Below, in pieces: positions 27,549 through 35,636 of a stretch of DNA of 64,000 nucleotides. Within the stretch, counting starts at the first letter, position 1. Every line of letters begins with the position of its first letter. The notes beneath the pieces were generated by a model. It was given only the letters and a program-made list of their open reading frames with translations. It was not told the origin of the DNA and did no database searches. The translations under genes were made by a program, and so were the position numbers. This DNA is from Leptospira sp. WS60.C2. GTDB lineage: Bacteria; Spirochaetota; Leptospiria; Leptospirales; Leptospiraceae. The stretch lies in the NCBI RefSeq assembly GCF_040833955.1, contig NZ_CP162133.1:186001-250000 (forward strand), written 5' to 3'.

Positions 27549-29141
27549 ATGTTTGTTGCCCTCGCTCCCATCGATATTCTCATCATTCTCGTTTTTGTCG
27601 GTTTTATGGTAGTCATCGGGGTGCTTTTGAAACGATCCATGAACCATTCTACGGACTTTTTGCTCGCTGGAAGGAAAATCCCGAGTTGGATCACAGGAAT
27701 TGCGTTCATTTCGGCCAATATTTCCGCCTTAGAACTGTTAGGAATGAGTGCGAGTGGGGCGGAATATGGGTTTTTGACCTTTCACTTCTATTACCTAGGA
27801 GCCATTCCTGGAATGATCTTTCTTGGGATCTTTATGATGCCATTTTATTATTCCACAAAGATACGAAGTGTTCCCGAATACTTAAGGTATCGTTTTAACA
27901 GGCCAGCCCATTTGGTGAACTCGCTCATCACATTGTTGTCTTTGGCTCTTGGTTCTGGGATTTACCTGTATTCCTTATCGCTTGTGTTTGAAACCTTATT
28001 TGGTTGGAACCCACACCTATCCATTTTATTCAGTGCACTCATTGTGCTCATTTATACGTACTTTGGAGGACTCAGTTCCTCGATTTATACGGAAGTGATG
28101 CAGTTTTGTTTGACTGTTTTAGGGTTATTTCCTTTGGTCATTGTCGGCTTAACGAGATTAGGTGGTTGGGATGGTCTTATGCAAAAAATTCCTGAGTCTC
28201 ATAAACATATGTGGGTGGGACTACCTGGTGGACAGAATGAACTCGGTTGGGATGTCTTAAGCGTTACGGTAGGACTTGGATTTGTTTTGTCCTTTTCCTA
28301 TTGGACTTGTGGGTTTGCGGAAGTGCAGAGAGCCATGGCGGCAAAAGATTACCGTGCGGCAAGAAGGACACCACTGATTGGTGCTATGTTTAAATTATTT
28401 CTGCCGTTTCTCACGGTCATTCCTGGGCTCATTGCCCTCGCTGAATTTTCGACGGAGATGAATGGGGAGTATAACAAAAGTTTTCTGATCTTACTCAAAA
28501 ACTTTTATCCATCAGGAATGCTCGGACTTGGTACGACAGCACTACTCGCTGCTTTTATGGCAGGGATGTCAAGTTCTGTCACAGCGATGAATACCATTTT
28601 TACCTACGATATCTACCAAACCTATATCAACAAAGACGAAGATGACAAAACCTATTTAAAAATTGGAAAACTAAGTACGATGGTTGCCGTTGTATTTGCC
28701 ATTTTTACTTCTTACATTGCAATGCAATTTGAAAACATCATGAATTACATTCAGTTACTCTTTTCCTTTTTTAATGCGCCTCTTATCTCCATCTTTTTAC
28801 TGGGGATGTTTTGGAAAAAAGCATCTAAGTGGAGTGCCTTTTACGGAATGTTAGTGGGAACAGCTAGTGGGCTCATCCATTACTTTTTATATACCCAAGG
28901 ATATCTATACTATAAATCCGATATGGTATCTAATTTTTATGGTGCCATATATTCGGGAGTATTTTGTTTTTTAGTGATGGTGATTGTTAGCCAAATAGAA
29001 AAAGAAGATCCCAATCGAGACTTACATGGGTTAGTTTACGCAAACAGAGACAAATCCAATGTTTTTTGGGATCCAAGAATTTTGGCATGGGGAGTGATCT
29101 TACTTGTTCTGCTTGCTGGCTTTAATGTCGTTTTTGCATAA
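27549..29141 (+). CDS. sodium:solute symporter (SSS family)
   Basis: A 530-residue carrier with ~13-14 helices of the LeuT fold. Signatures: DFLLAGRKIPSWITGIAFISANISALELLGM (first helices of the SSS family), PEYLRYRF, LYTYFGGLSSSIYTEVMQFCL-like segment near ~175, and AAFMAGMSSSVTAMNTIFTYDIYQTYI (GMSSS at the sodium site, ~345). SGLT-like subgroup features (ISA-LEL, YFGGLS) suggest a sugar or similar organic solute as substrate; this is inference. It is divergent from the small ORF at 27462, with no obvious partner. Confidence 0.9.
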   Translation: MFVALAPIDILIILVFVGFMVVIGVLLKRSMNHSTDFLLAGRKIPSWITGIAFISANISALELLGMSASGAEYGFLTFHFYYLGAIPGMIFLGIFMMPFYYSTKIRSVPEYLRYRFNRPAHLVNSLITLLSLALGSGIYLYSLSLVFETLFGWNPHLSILFSALIVLIYTYFGGLSSSIYTEVMQFCLTVLGLFPLVIVGLTRLGGWDGLMQKIPESHKHMWVGLPGGQNELGWDVLSVTVGLGFVLSFSYWTCGFAEVQRAMAAKDYRAARRTPLIGAMFKLFLPFLTVIPGLIALAEFSTEMNGEYNKSFLILLKNFYPSGMLGLGTTALLAAFMAGMSSSVTAMNTIFTYDIYQTYINKDEDDKTYLKIGKLSTMVAVVFAIFTSYIAMQFENIMNYIQLLFSFFNAPLISIFLLGMFWKKASKWSAFYGMLVGTASGLIHYFLYTQGYLYYKSDMVSNFYGAIYSGVFCFLVMVIVSQIEKEDPNRDLHGLVYANRDKSNVFWDPRILAWGVILLVLLAGFNVVFA

Positions 29142-29170
29142 AGATTTATACAACCGTAATAAAATAGTAA

Positions 29171-29533
29171 TTGAATGTGAGTATTCTAATTCGTATGTTT
29201 GTTGCAGTATTCACAAAGACTATGAAACCAAATCATTATACCGAAATCCCAACTACGTTTGAAGTTCAATTGGAATCATTGAAGAATTATGATTCGAAAA
29301 GACATATCAGTGCCAGAGGGATCAAGTTTTTCCATCCTTATGACATTGAAGTGCCTTCTATCTTAAAAATTTCATTAAAAATGCTTTCTATGACTGGTTC
29401 CATTGACTTTCTTGTGAAAACCTTAAAGTCAGAGAAAGTAGATAAAGAAGATCTTTACGAGATCCATTGTAATTTTTATGACACAAATGCTGAAAAAGAA
29501 GACGAAGTGTTAGATTTTATTAAAAGTTTCTAA
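29171..29533 (+). CDS. small protein, possibly PilZ-like
   Basis: A 120-residue protein without signal peptide. A segment SKRHISARGIKFFHPYDIEVPSILKISLKML resembles the PilZ pattern (a [DN]xSxxG element followed by strands and a final YxxxCxFxD-like segment, here YEIHCNFYDT). The first position of the motif is His rather than Asp/Asn, and a clear N-terminal RxxxR is missing, so c-di-GMP binding is uncertain. The start is not settled: TTG 29171, GTG 29177, ATG 29195 and ATG 29222 are all possible; none has a good ribosome site. Co-directional with the SSS gene, 29 bp away. Confidence 0.5.
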   Translation: MNVSILIRMFVAVFTKTMKPNHYTEIPTTFEVQLESLKNYDSKRHISARGIKFFHPYDIEVPSILKISLKMLSMTGSIDFLVKTLKSEKVDKEDLYEIHCNFYDTNAEKEDEVLDFIKSF

Positions 29534-29598
29534 GTATCTTTTTTGCGAAGGTAAGAGTCGATTGCTGATTTCGTTTGAGTAAGATCCTCTTTCCTAAC

Positions 29599-30384
29599 TT
29601 ATAATGTGCTATTTTTTTCACCAATCCACTGGAAGGTCTCTTCGCTGAACGACTTTTCTTTGGGTCCATACTGCATAAGCCAACGGGTTGGTGGTAAAAA
29701 TCCATCGGTATTCAGTCCATAACCACCACCTAACGGAGCGCCAACTTTCGACCTTAGTTCTAGGTGTAGGTGAGCCGGATAACTCCCAAAAGCATCTCCA
29801 ATGGTTCCAATCCATTCTGTTTTTTTTACCAATTGGCCAGGTTCCACATCGATTGTGTGGAGATGGGCATAAACAGTTTCTAAGTGATAGAAGTTTCCAT
29901 TCGGTAAGTTTTGCTGGTGGACGATACGAATCACTTTTCCCCAACCTCCACCATAATCCGCGATTTCAGAAACTACCCCATTTCCAAACGAATACACGGG
30001 AGCTGCAAAATCAGAGTCACCACCGGTCAGAGCATTCCAATCTTCGCCTAAGTGTTTTCTACCACCAAACTTCGCATTTTCGGTTCCAAACTTTTGAGCG
30101 AGATAATAGCCATCTGCAAATTTACCACCGACAGGAAATTCAAAGTCAATGGCATGATAGGAGGGATATCGTTTGAGGATGGGGAATGGATCTGTGGTGC
30201 GCACTTCTCCCGAAGCTTCCATCCATCCGAAAAGAGGATTGCCTTGGTAAGTATACCCTTTCGATACACAACCTGTTCCGACGATGATGATTGTCAGGAT
30301 ACAGAATGTCTGTAGTATCAAACGTAAGAAACGGATTATTTTATTTGGATACCAACTGTTTTTGTTTGCGGGACGAAGGAACAT
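29599..30384 (-). CDS. M23 peptidase lipoprotein
   Basis: A ~261-residue peptidase. A hydrophobic segment ends IIVGTGC (lipobox, Cys at ~39 of this start), giving an envelope lipoprotein. The M23 domain shows KHLGEDWNA (H..GxD-type first zinc ligand), the strand GNGVVSEIADYGGGWGKVIRIVH and AHLHLELR (HxH), so the zinc site is complete. Predicted target is peptidoglycan cross-bridges. I placed the start at ATG 30384, preceded by GAGAAGAG, rather than GTG 30411. Either start overlaps the 3' end of the upstream FMO gene. It overlaps the FMO gene by 44 bp. Confidence 0.8.
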   Translation of the reverse strand: MFLRPANKNSWYPNKIIRFLRLILQTFCILTIIIVGTGCVSKGYTYQGNPLFGWMEASGEVRTTDPFPILKRYPSYHAIDFEFPVGGKFADGYYLAQKFGTENAKFGGRKHLGEDWNALTGGDSDFAAPVYSFGNGVVSEIADYGGGWGKVIRIVHQQNLPNGNFYHLETVYAHLHTIDVEPGQLVKKTEWIGTIGDAFGSYPAHLHLELRSKVGAPLGGGYGLNTDGFLPPTRWLMQYGPKEKSFSEETFQWIGEKNSTL

Positions 30385-31759
30385 GGCTCTTCTCTGAATG
30401 GTACATGGCACGTGCTTCGATTGGCAAATGGTTTCCTACTTTGGAGGCTCTTTTTTTGCCTCGTTCCATTTCCTTTTTCATCTCATACAAAAAGCTATCG
30501 TAATCCACTTGGATGGTGTGCCTTGTGCTACTCACGTATCTTTTTTTCATCGCCTTCTCATCTTTTAAGATGGACTCTTCCATTTCTTCTTTCGAAGGCA
30601 AGACGTAGTTTCCCGTCAGATACTGTGCAATCCATTTTCCTTGACATTCCGCAAGAGGCATAATGGCACCTAACGGTTGCATAAGGCCAACAAAAAACAA
30701 ATTGTTAATACCCGGTTTTATCATTTTATAATACAGCGGAATGTAGTTGTTCGGTGCCGAGATAAAGTCTTCCTCAAAGAAAGGGAATTTGATATTGTAT
30801 CCTGTGCAGTAAATCAAAACATCCGCTTCTTCTTCGGTTCCATCCGCAAAGGCAATTTTTTTCCCACGGAGTTCTGTGATAACAGGTTTTGGTTTGATAT
30901 CACCACGACCGAGTCTCACAAGTAAGTCTTGCGAAATGGTGGGGTGAGCAGATCCAAATTTATGATCTGGTTTTGGCAAACCAAAGTCTTCCATTTTTCC
31001 CACACCAAATCGAATGAGAAGATGAGCGAGTGTTTGTTGGATGAAAAAGGGAACCCAATGCGGAGTGTATTCGGTTAATTTGTCCAATGGTTTTCCAAAG
31101 AGATAATTGGGGATAACGTAAGCACCTCTCCTTGCAGACAAAAATACTTTTTTGGCAACACCAGGTCTTGATAATTCCACAGAAATGTCCATGGCACTGT
31201 TTCCCATACCGAGAACCACGACGTTTTTACCTTCACAGTTAACAGGCGTTTTGGGATCTACATACGAATGGGAATGTATGGTTTGACCAGAAAATTTTCC
31301 CGGAAACGCTGGGTCGGGCCAACGTTCACTCCAGTGGTGGCCATTGGCAACGACTAACACGTCATAGATTTGTGTAGGTCCTTTTTCTGGTGTGATCCTC
31401 CAAAGTCCATCTTCCGTGCGTTCTGCTTTTTTCACTCCATTTTTGAATTGGATGTGTTTGCGAAGTCCGAAGTGGTCTACATAGGATAAAAAGTATTGTT
31501 GGATGGGTTCGTGATTGGGATAATCAGGGTAGTTTGTGGGCATTGGAAAATCACGGTATTCCATTCTATCCCGATGAGTGTTGATGTGTAAGGATTTATA
31601 AATATTACTGAGGCCGTTGTCATTTTTGTAACGCCAGTTGCCGCCTACATCACTTCCTTTCTCATAACAATCAAATGGAATGCCATGTTCTTTTAACGAT
31701 TTGATGACGGTGATTCCAGATGAACCAGCTCCAATTACACATACTTTGGGAAGTGCCAT
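30341..31759 (-). CDS. flavin-containing monooxygenase family protein
   Basis: A 472-residue FAD/NADPH monooxygenase. The FAD loop is VIGAGSSGIT, the FMO signature is FPGKFSGQTIHSHSY (family FxGxxxHxxxY), the NADPH loop is VVLGMGNSAMD, and the final CTGY is at ~330. It oxygenates soft nucleophiles or ketones (N-, S- or Baeyer-Villiger oxidation); the substrate is unknown. It lies ~700 bp upstream of, and divergent from, the AlkB fusion, which is suggestive but no proof of a shared pathway. No strong promoter of its own is evident. Confidence 0.85.
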   Translation of the reverse strand: MALPKVCVIGAGSSGITVIKSLKEHGIPFDCYEKGSDVGGNWRYKNDNGLSNIYKSLHINTHRDRMEYRDFPMPTNYPDYPNHEPIQQYFLSYVDHFGLRKHIQFKNGVKKAERTEDGLWRITPEKGPTQIYDVLVVANGHHWSERWPDPAFPGKFSGQTIHSHSYVDPKTPVNCEGKNVVVLGMGNSAMDISVELSRPGVAKKVFLSARRGAYVIPNYLFGKPLDKLTEYTPHWVPFFIQQTLAHLLIRFGVGKMEDFGLPKPDHKFGSAHPTISQDLLVRLGRGDIKPKPVITELRGKKIAFADGTEEEADVLIYCTGYNIKFPFFEEDFISAPNNYIPLYYKMIKPGINNLFFVGLMQPLGAIMPLAECQGKWIAQYLTGNYVLPSKEEMEESILKDEKAMKKRYVSSTRHTIQVDYDSFLYEMKKEMERGKKRASKVGNHLPIEARAMYHSEKSHVPSSRKQKQLVSK

Positions 31760-32023
31760 AATGGGTTTCTCTCTTACTCAAGATTCGATGAACGTTTGGG
31801 AGAGAGTTATAGAATAGAGAACATCGTTATCAAGTAGATTTTGGGACGATTTTGAAAAAAAGTATGATATCTAACCTTTTTGGGAGTGATGAAAGGTGTT
31901 CGCGATGCGATTGAATTGACTTAGTAATGAAATTTGGATAAAGGATGTTTGGTTCCGGAAATACCTGATATCATGAAACAAAGATTAGGCTAAGGAATGT
32001 AGATCATTTTGTTTTCTAGGAAG

Positions 32024-32052
32024 TTGACATTCCACTCAAAAAAAGTAATGAT
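32024..32052 (+). promoter_or_regulatory. possible sigma70-type promoter (weak)
   Basis: A TTGACA at 32024-32029, a 17-bp spacer and AATGAT at 32047-32052. The -10 is poor. It would precede the 52-codon ORF at 32133. Confidence 0.3.
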
Positions 32053-32132
32053 ACAAGCTAGAGGCTTTTTTAGACATCTTCTCACTAAAATTCTTCTTAC
32101 CAGTCTTTGATTTGTCTATTGTGGCTTCCCGA

Positions 32133-32291
32133 ATGAACATGGATAAGCTAAAAGTTTTTGAAACAACCAGAACTTATTTAGAAGAAAAGGCCTTTGGAAA
32201 TGGACCCAGTCGTGGAAATCGGCTGAGTTTGCGTTTTGTTAAGTCATCTTTCAGAGAAAGAGGTGTTGGTTGTACGTATCCTGAGCGCTAG
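32133..32291 (+). CDS. short ORF, doubtful
   Basis: A 52-codon frame (ATG 32133; MNMDKLKVFETTRTYLEE...) in the ~640-bp gap between the divergent FMO and AlkB genes. It has a mixed composition and ends in a normal stop, but no ribosome site, motif or homology is visible to me. It could be a small protein, a truncated gene remnant or chance. The rest of the gap (31760-32340) shows nothing else I can support. Confidence 0.2.
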   Translation: MNMDKLKVFETTRTYLEEKAFGNGPSRGNRLSLRFVKSSFRERGVGCTYPER

Positions 32292-32342
32292 GAGAGGGTT
32301 CTAACGTGAAAATAAGGCAAAAAAACAAATTTAAAAAAAAGT

Positions 32343-32386
32343 TTGACACTAGTTTGCCATGATTTTATTTATAACGATCGTGCGAA
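32343..32386 (+). promoter_or_regulatory. promoter and operator-like site of the AlkB-fusion gene
   Basis: A consensus TTGACA at 32343-32348, a 17-bp spacer and TATTTA at 32366-32371. Just behind it is ATCGTGCGAA (32377-32386), an imperfect inverted repeat. The 18 bases 32370-32387 match 14/18 with 35042-35059 at the tetR promoter, where the core is the perfect palindrome ATCGTTCGAT. The position, at the expected transcription start, fits a repressor site. Confidence 0.6.
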
Positions 32387-32467
32387 ATAAATACAGGCGT
32401 GTTGGATGCCTTCAATTCCCTGGTTGCAGGGCGCACGAAGAACGGAACTTGGGAAAGTGAGGGAATT

Positions 32468-34714
32468 ATGTTTCTGACCGAAATGCGAAACAAACAGGCT
32501 ACGAAAGGCAAACAGAATGGATTAAAATCCAGCCAAACAAAGCGGGTGCAGATCAATGGAAAAGAAATCTCTGTACAACCGGAAGAAAATATCTTAAGTG
32601 CAGCGTTACGCCAAGGGATTGATTTTCCCCACAGTTGCCGAGTCGGTGGATGTGCAACCTGCAAATGCCAATTGGTAGAAGGAAAAGTTAAGGAACTGAC
32701 GGAAACGGGTTATCTGCTTTCCGATGAAGAGCTCGACCAAGGATACATCCTTGCTTGCCAGAGCATTCCCAAAACAGACGTAACCATTAGAGTTGATAAC
32801 AAAGATACAATTTATGGAACGGTAGTTGGACAAAAGATCATGAATGGGGACATTTGTGAAATTAGCGTACAATTGGAACGCGCTATCGACTACAAGGCTG
32901 GTCAATACGCTTCCTTATCGATCGAAGGAATGGATGCAGAACGAAATTATTCCTTTTCTGTCGCTCCAAACCAAAAAGGTTTAGTACGTTTTTTAGTCCG
33001 CAAGGTTCCTGGTGGAAAACTCTCCAATTATATTTATGACAACAATTTAGTTGGCAAGAAAGCTAAGGTAAAAGGTCCGTTTGGCGATTTTTATCTGCGC
33101 GATAGCAAAGATCCTATCCTTATGATAGCCGGCGGATCTGGACTTGCACCAATCCTAGCCATGTTAGAGCAAGGGATCTCTGATGGAATCAAAAGATCCG
33201 TTACCTTTCTCTTTGGTGCCAGAACAAAAAAAGATCTCTATAAAGTAAAGGAAATCGAAGAAATCCAAAAGGCATGGAAAGGAGCCTTTACCTTCATTCC
33301 AATCCTTTCTGAAGAACCAGAAAAAAGTTCTTGGAAAGGGGAACGTGGTCTTGTTACAAAAAAGATCAAAGATGTTTTAACACATAGTACAGAATCCTAT
33401 CTCTGTGGTCCACCGGTTATGGTAGATGCTGCAACCAAAGAAATTACGGATCGTGGTATTAACAAAAAACGTGTGTTCGCTGACAGATTTACTACGATAG
33501 ACCATAGTTTAAGTTTGAATTTGGATGATAAAAAAGATCGAAAGAAAGCTGGTTTTTTCCATTACCTTAAATATTTCCTTTTCCATGCAGTAGGGCTTGC
33601 TTCTATCGCTACCTTACTGTTGGGGGGGGATTATACTGTCATTGGGCTTATTTCCCTCTTAAGCTTTTATTTGATTGGTGATGCCGTTTCTGGAAATGAC
33701 ACAAGCACACCTGATTTCCAAACACCGCATATTTTGACAGTACAGTTGTGGATGGCATTACCACTGTTATGTTTGATCATCTTTAGTTCCGTATGGACCG
33801 TCAGTGCTACCGACACCTTTGGTTTTGGTGCTTGGTTATCGAACTTGTTCGGATACGATTTTTTAGCCGCTCGTGCCGCATCCAATGGTCTTCACCACTT
33901 CTGTGGTTTCGTGACAACGGGACTTATGATAGGTCTCGTGGGAACGATCACAGCCCATGAACTGACACATAGAACCTGGGATCCTATTTCCATGGGGATT
34001 GGACGATGGTTATTAGCTTTCAGTTTTGATACAATCTTTTCAATTGAACATGTGTATGGACACCATAGATATGTGTCCACAACGGAAGATCCAGCAACGG
34101 CTCCACGTGGACGAAATGTATACTATCATGTGTTGGCTTCTACAATTCGAGGAAACATTAGCGCTTGGAAAATTGAAGCAAAACGCCTACGTAGAAAAAA
34201 TGTAAGCCTTTTCTCCTTCCAAAATGCCTTCTTACGAGGACATGGAATGAGTTTAGTGTTAGTTGGTCTCGCCTATCTAATGGGTGGATTGACAGGTATG
34301 TGGTTCTTTATCGCTTGTGCACTTTGGGGAAAGGCTCTTCTTGAGATCGTAAACTACATGGAACATTATGGAATGGTGCGATTACCTGAACAACCCGTAC
34401 AACCTCGCCACTCATGGAATACCAACAAACGAATCAGCTCTTGGACTATGTTTAATCTAACGCGCCATTCGCACCACCATGCGCAAGGTGAGGTTCCGTA
34501 CCAAGACTTACGACCCTATCCAAATGCTCCGATGATGATCAGTGGGTATTTGACAACGATCGTTGTTGCTCTTATTCCACCACTATGGCATAAGATGATG
34601 ACACCAAAAGTTTTGGAGTGGGACCGTAAGTATGCGAGTCCGGAAGAATTGGAATTGGCGAAACTCGCCAACAAAAAAAGTGGGATAGCGGCCCTTCAAA
34701 ACGCCAAGTATTAA
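32468..34714 (+). CDS. ferredoxin-FNR-AlkB fusion: self-sufficient alkane hydroxylase-like
   Basis: A 748-residue three-part protein. (1) A plant-type [2Fe-2S] ferredoxin: CRVGGCATCKC with the fourth Cys in ILACQS. (2) An FAD/NAD(P)H reductase of the FNR type: RNYSFS (FAD), MIAGGSGLAPIL (NAD loop), YLCGPPVM. (3) A membrane AlkB/XylM-type di-iron hydroxylase with histidine boxes HELTHRTW, EHVYGHHRYV and TRHSHHHA, plus NYMEHYG, and about 6 helices. Electrons would pass from NAD(P)H via flavin and 2Fe-2S to the di-iron site, without rubredoxin. Likely substrates are alkanes, terminal methyl groups or aromatics. GTG 32399 is possible, but ATG 32468 has GAGGG five bases upstream. Confidence 0.88.
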   Translation: MFLTEMRNKQATKGKQNGLKSSQTKRVQINGKEISVQPEENILSAALRQGIDFPHSCRVGGCATCKCQLVEGKVKELTETGYLLSDEELDQGYILACQSIPKTDVTIRVDNKDTIYGTVVGQKIMNGDICEISVQLERAIDYKAGQYASLSIEGMDAERNYSFSVAPNQKGLVRFLVRKVPGGKLSNYIYDNNLVGKKAKVKGPFGDFYLRDSKDPILMIAGGSGLAPILAMLEQGISDGIKRSVTFLFGARTKKDLYKVKEIEEIQKAWKGAFTFIPILSEEPEKSSWKGERGLVTKKIKDVLTHSTESYLCGPPVMVDAATKEITDRGINKKRVFADRFTTIDHSLSLNLDDKKDRKKAGFFHYLKYFLFHAVGLASIATLLLGGDYTVIGLISLLSFYLIGDAVSGNDTSTPDFQTPHILTVQLWMALPLLCLIIFSSVWTVSATDTFGFGAWLSNLFGYDFLAARAASNGLHHFCGFVTTGLMIGLVGTITAHELTHRTWDPISMGIGRWLLAFSFDTIFSIEHVYGHHRYVSTTEDPATAPRGRNVYYHVLASTIRGNISAWKIEAKRLRRKNVSLFSFQNAFLRGHGMSLVLVGLAYLMGGLTGMWFFIACALWGKALLEIVNYMEHYGMVRLPEQPVQPRHSWNTNKRISSWTMFNLTRHSHHHAQGEVPYQDLRPYPNAPMMISGYLTTIVVALIPPLWHKMMTPKVLEWDRKYASPEELELAKLANKKSGIAALQNAKY

Positions 34715-34747
34715 TCACTTCACCTCTATTTTCGACTGAGTTTGTGG

Positions 34748-34773
34748 AACCGGTGGCAACACCGGTTTTTTTT
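34748..34773 (+). terminator. rho-independent terminator after the AlkB-fusion gene
   Basis: An 8-bp perfect stem AACCGGTG/CACCGGTT with a GCAA tetraloop (34748-34767), followed by T's to 34773. It starts 33 bp after the stop. It separates the hydroxylase from tetR, which has its own promoter. Confidence 0.9.
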
Positions 34774-35021
34774 GGCTTTGGTCAGTTTCTAAATACATTC
34801 TCTTGTTCATCAGGAACAATCATTTTGCCTTTTAAGGTTTTTTTCCGCGGATACTTTCTTCGAAATCAATTCGCCTTCAAGCAGAGTTCTTATACTCAGT
34901 ATTATTGTATCTCAAATTTTGAGAATCTTTCTTTGAGATTTTGGAACTGGATTGCGATTAGGTCTGCGAACGTTCCAAAATGGCCAAATGGCTGGTTCAA
35001 AATGAAAAAACAATCGACATG

Positions 35022-35059
35022 TTGTGGAAGGTGCATTATTTTATTACAATCGTTCGATA
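35022..35059 (+). promoter_or_regulatory. promoter and palindromic operator of tetR
   Basis: A TTGTGG at 35022-35027, a 17-bp spacer and TACAAT at 35045-35050. The perfect palindrome ATCGTTCGAT (35049-35058) overlaps the -10, an ideal site for autorepression, and matches the site at the AlkB-fusion promoter. The earlier part of this gap (34774-35021) contains a short inverted repeat TCTCAA-ATT-TTGAGA at 34910-34924 and nothing else I can support. Confidence 0.6.
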
Positions 35060-35078
35060 ATAGCAGGGGAGTTCTGGT

Positions 35079-35636
35079 ATGCCTAAGATCGTAGACCATG
35101 ACCTCTACCGAGCGGAGCTTTTGGCAAAATGTATGCCAATATTTGTGCAAAAGGGAGTCGCTTCCGTTTCGATGCGGGAGTTGTCCAAAGAATTAGGAGT
35201 GTCCACAGGAACTTTATACCACTACTTCCCAACGAAAGAGGAGCTTTTCGCTTCCATGGTTCGCCAATTGGTCTCCTTGGATGCACAGGCAATTCAATCC
35301 CTATCGGAAGAAACATCCGAAATATTGGACATCATGAACTTTGTGGCAGGTAGAGAAGGACACTTCCTCAATCTCATTTTGCTAGCGGTGGATGTGAAAC
35401 GCCACCTTTCCGATTCGAAGGAATTGGTGCAATTAGTGGATGATTCTTTTGCTTCCTATATGTCTGCTTTGGATCGGTTTTTTCCTTCTGGTTCTGGCGG
35501 GAAAGGGGGACAAGCCTTCCTCGCTTTTTTTATTGGCGCATTGTTTTTAAAATCAAAAGGGAGCGAGGACTCTGGTTGGATTGACCTTTTTGAGGGACTC
35601 CAATACATTTCTCAGCTATTCCAAGGGGAAAAATAA
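35079..35636 (+). CDS. TetR-family repressor
   Basis: A 185-residue regulator. The N-terminal helix-turn-helix (~10-55) has ARG-poor but typical VSMRELSKELGVSTGTLYHYFPTKEELFASMV, the TetR signature GxxxGTLYHYFxxKEEL. The C-terminal ligand domain (~60-185) is hydrophobic and unspecific. GGGGAG lies 9 nt before ATG 35079. Likely target is its own gene and the upstream hydroxylase gene, which share an operator-like sequence; ligand is probably a hydrophobic substrate or product, by inference. The stop overlaps the ATG of the next gene (TAATG). Confidence 0.9.
   Translation: MPKIVDHDLYRAELLAKCMPIFVQKGVASVSMRELSKELGVSTGTLYHYFPTKEELFASMVRQLVSLDAQAIQSLSEETSEILDIMNFVAGREGHFLNLILLAVDVKRHLSDSKELVQLVDDSFASYMSALDRFFPSGSGGKGGQAFLAFFIGALFLKSKGSEDSGWIDLFEGLQYISQLFQGEK

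Noticed and set aside
34744..35094. A plus-strand frame across the gap before tetR
   Set aside because: It begins inside the rho-independent terminator and runs through the tetR promoter; composition is not coding-like.
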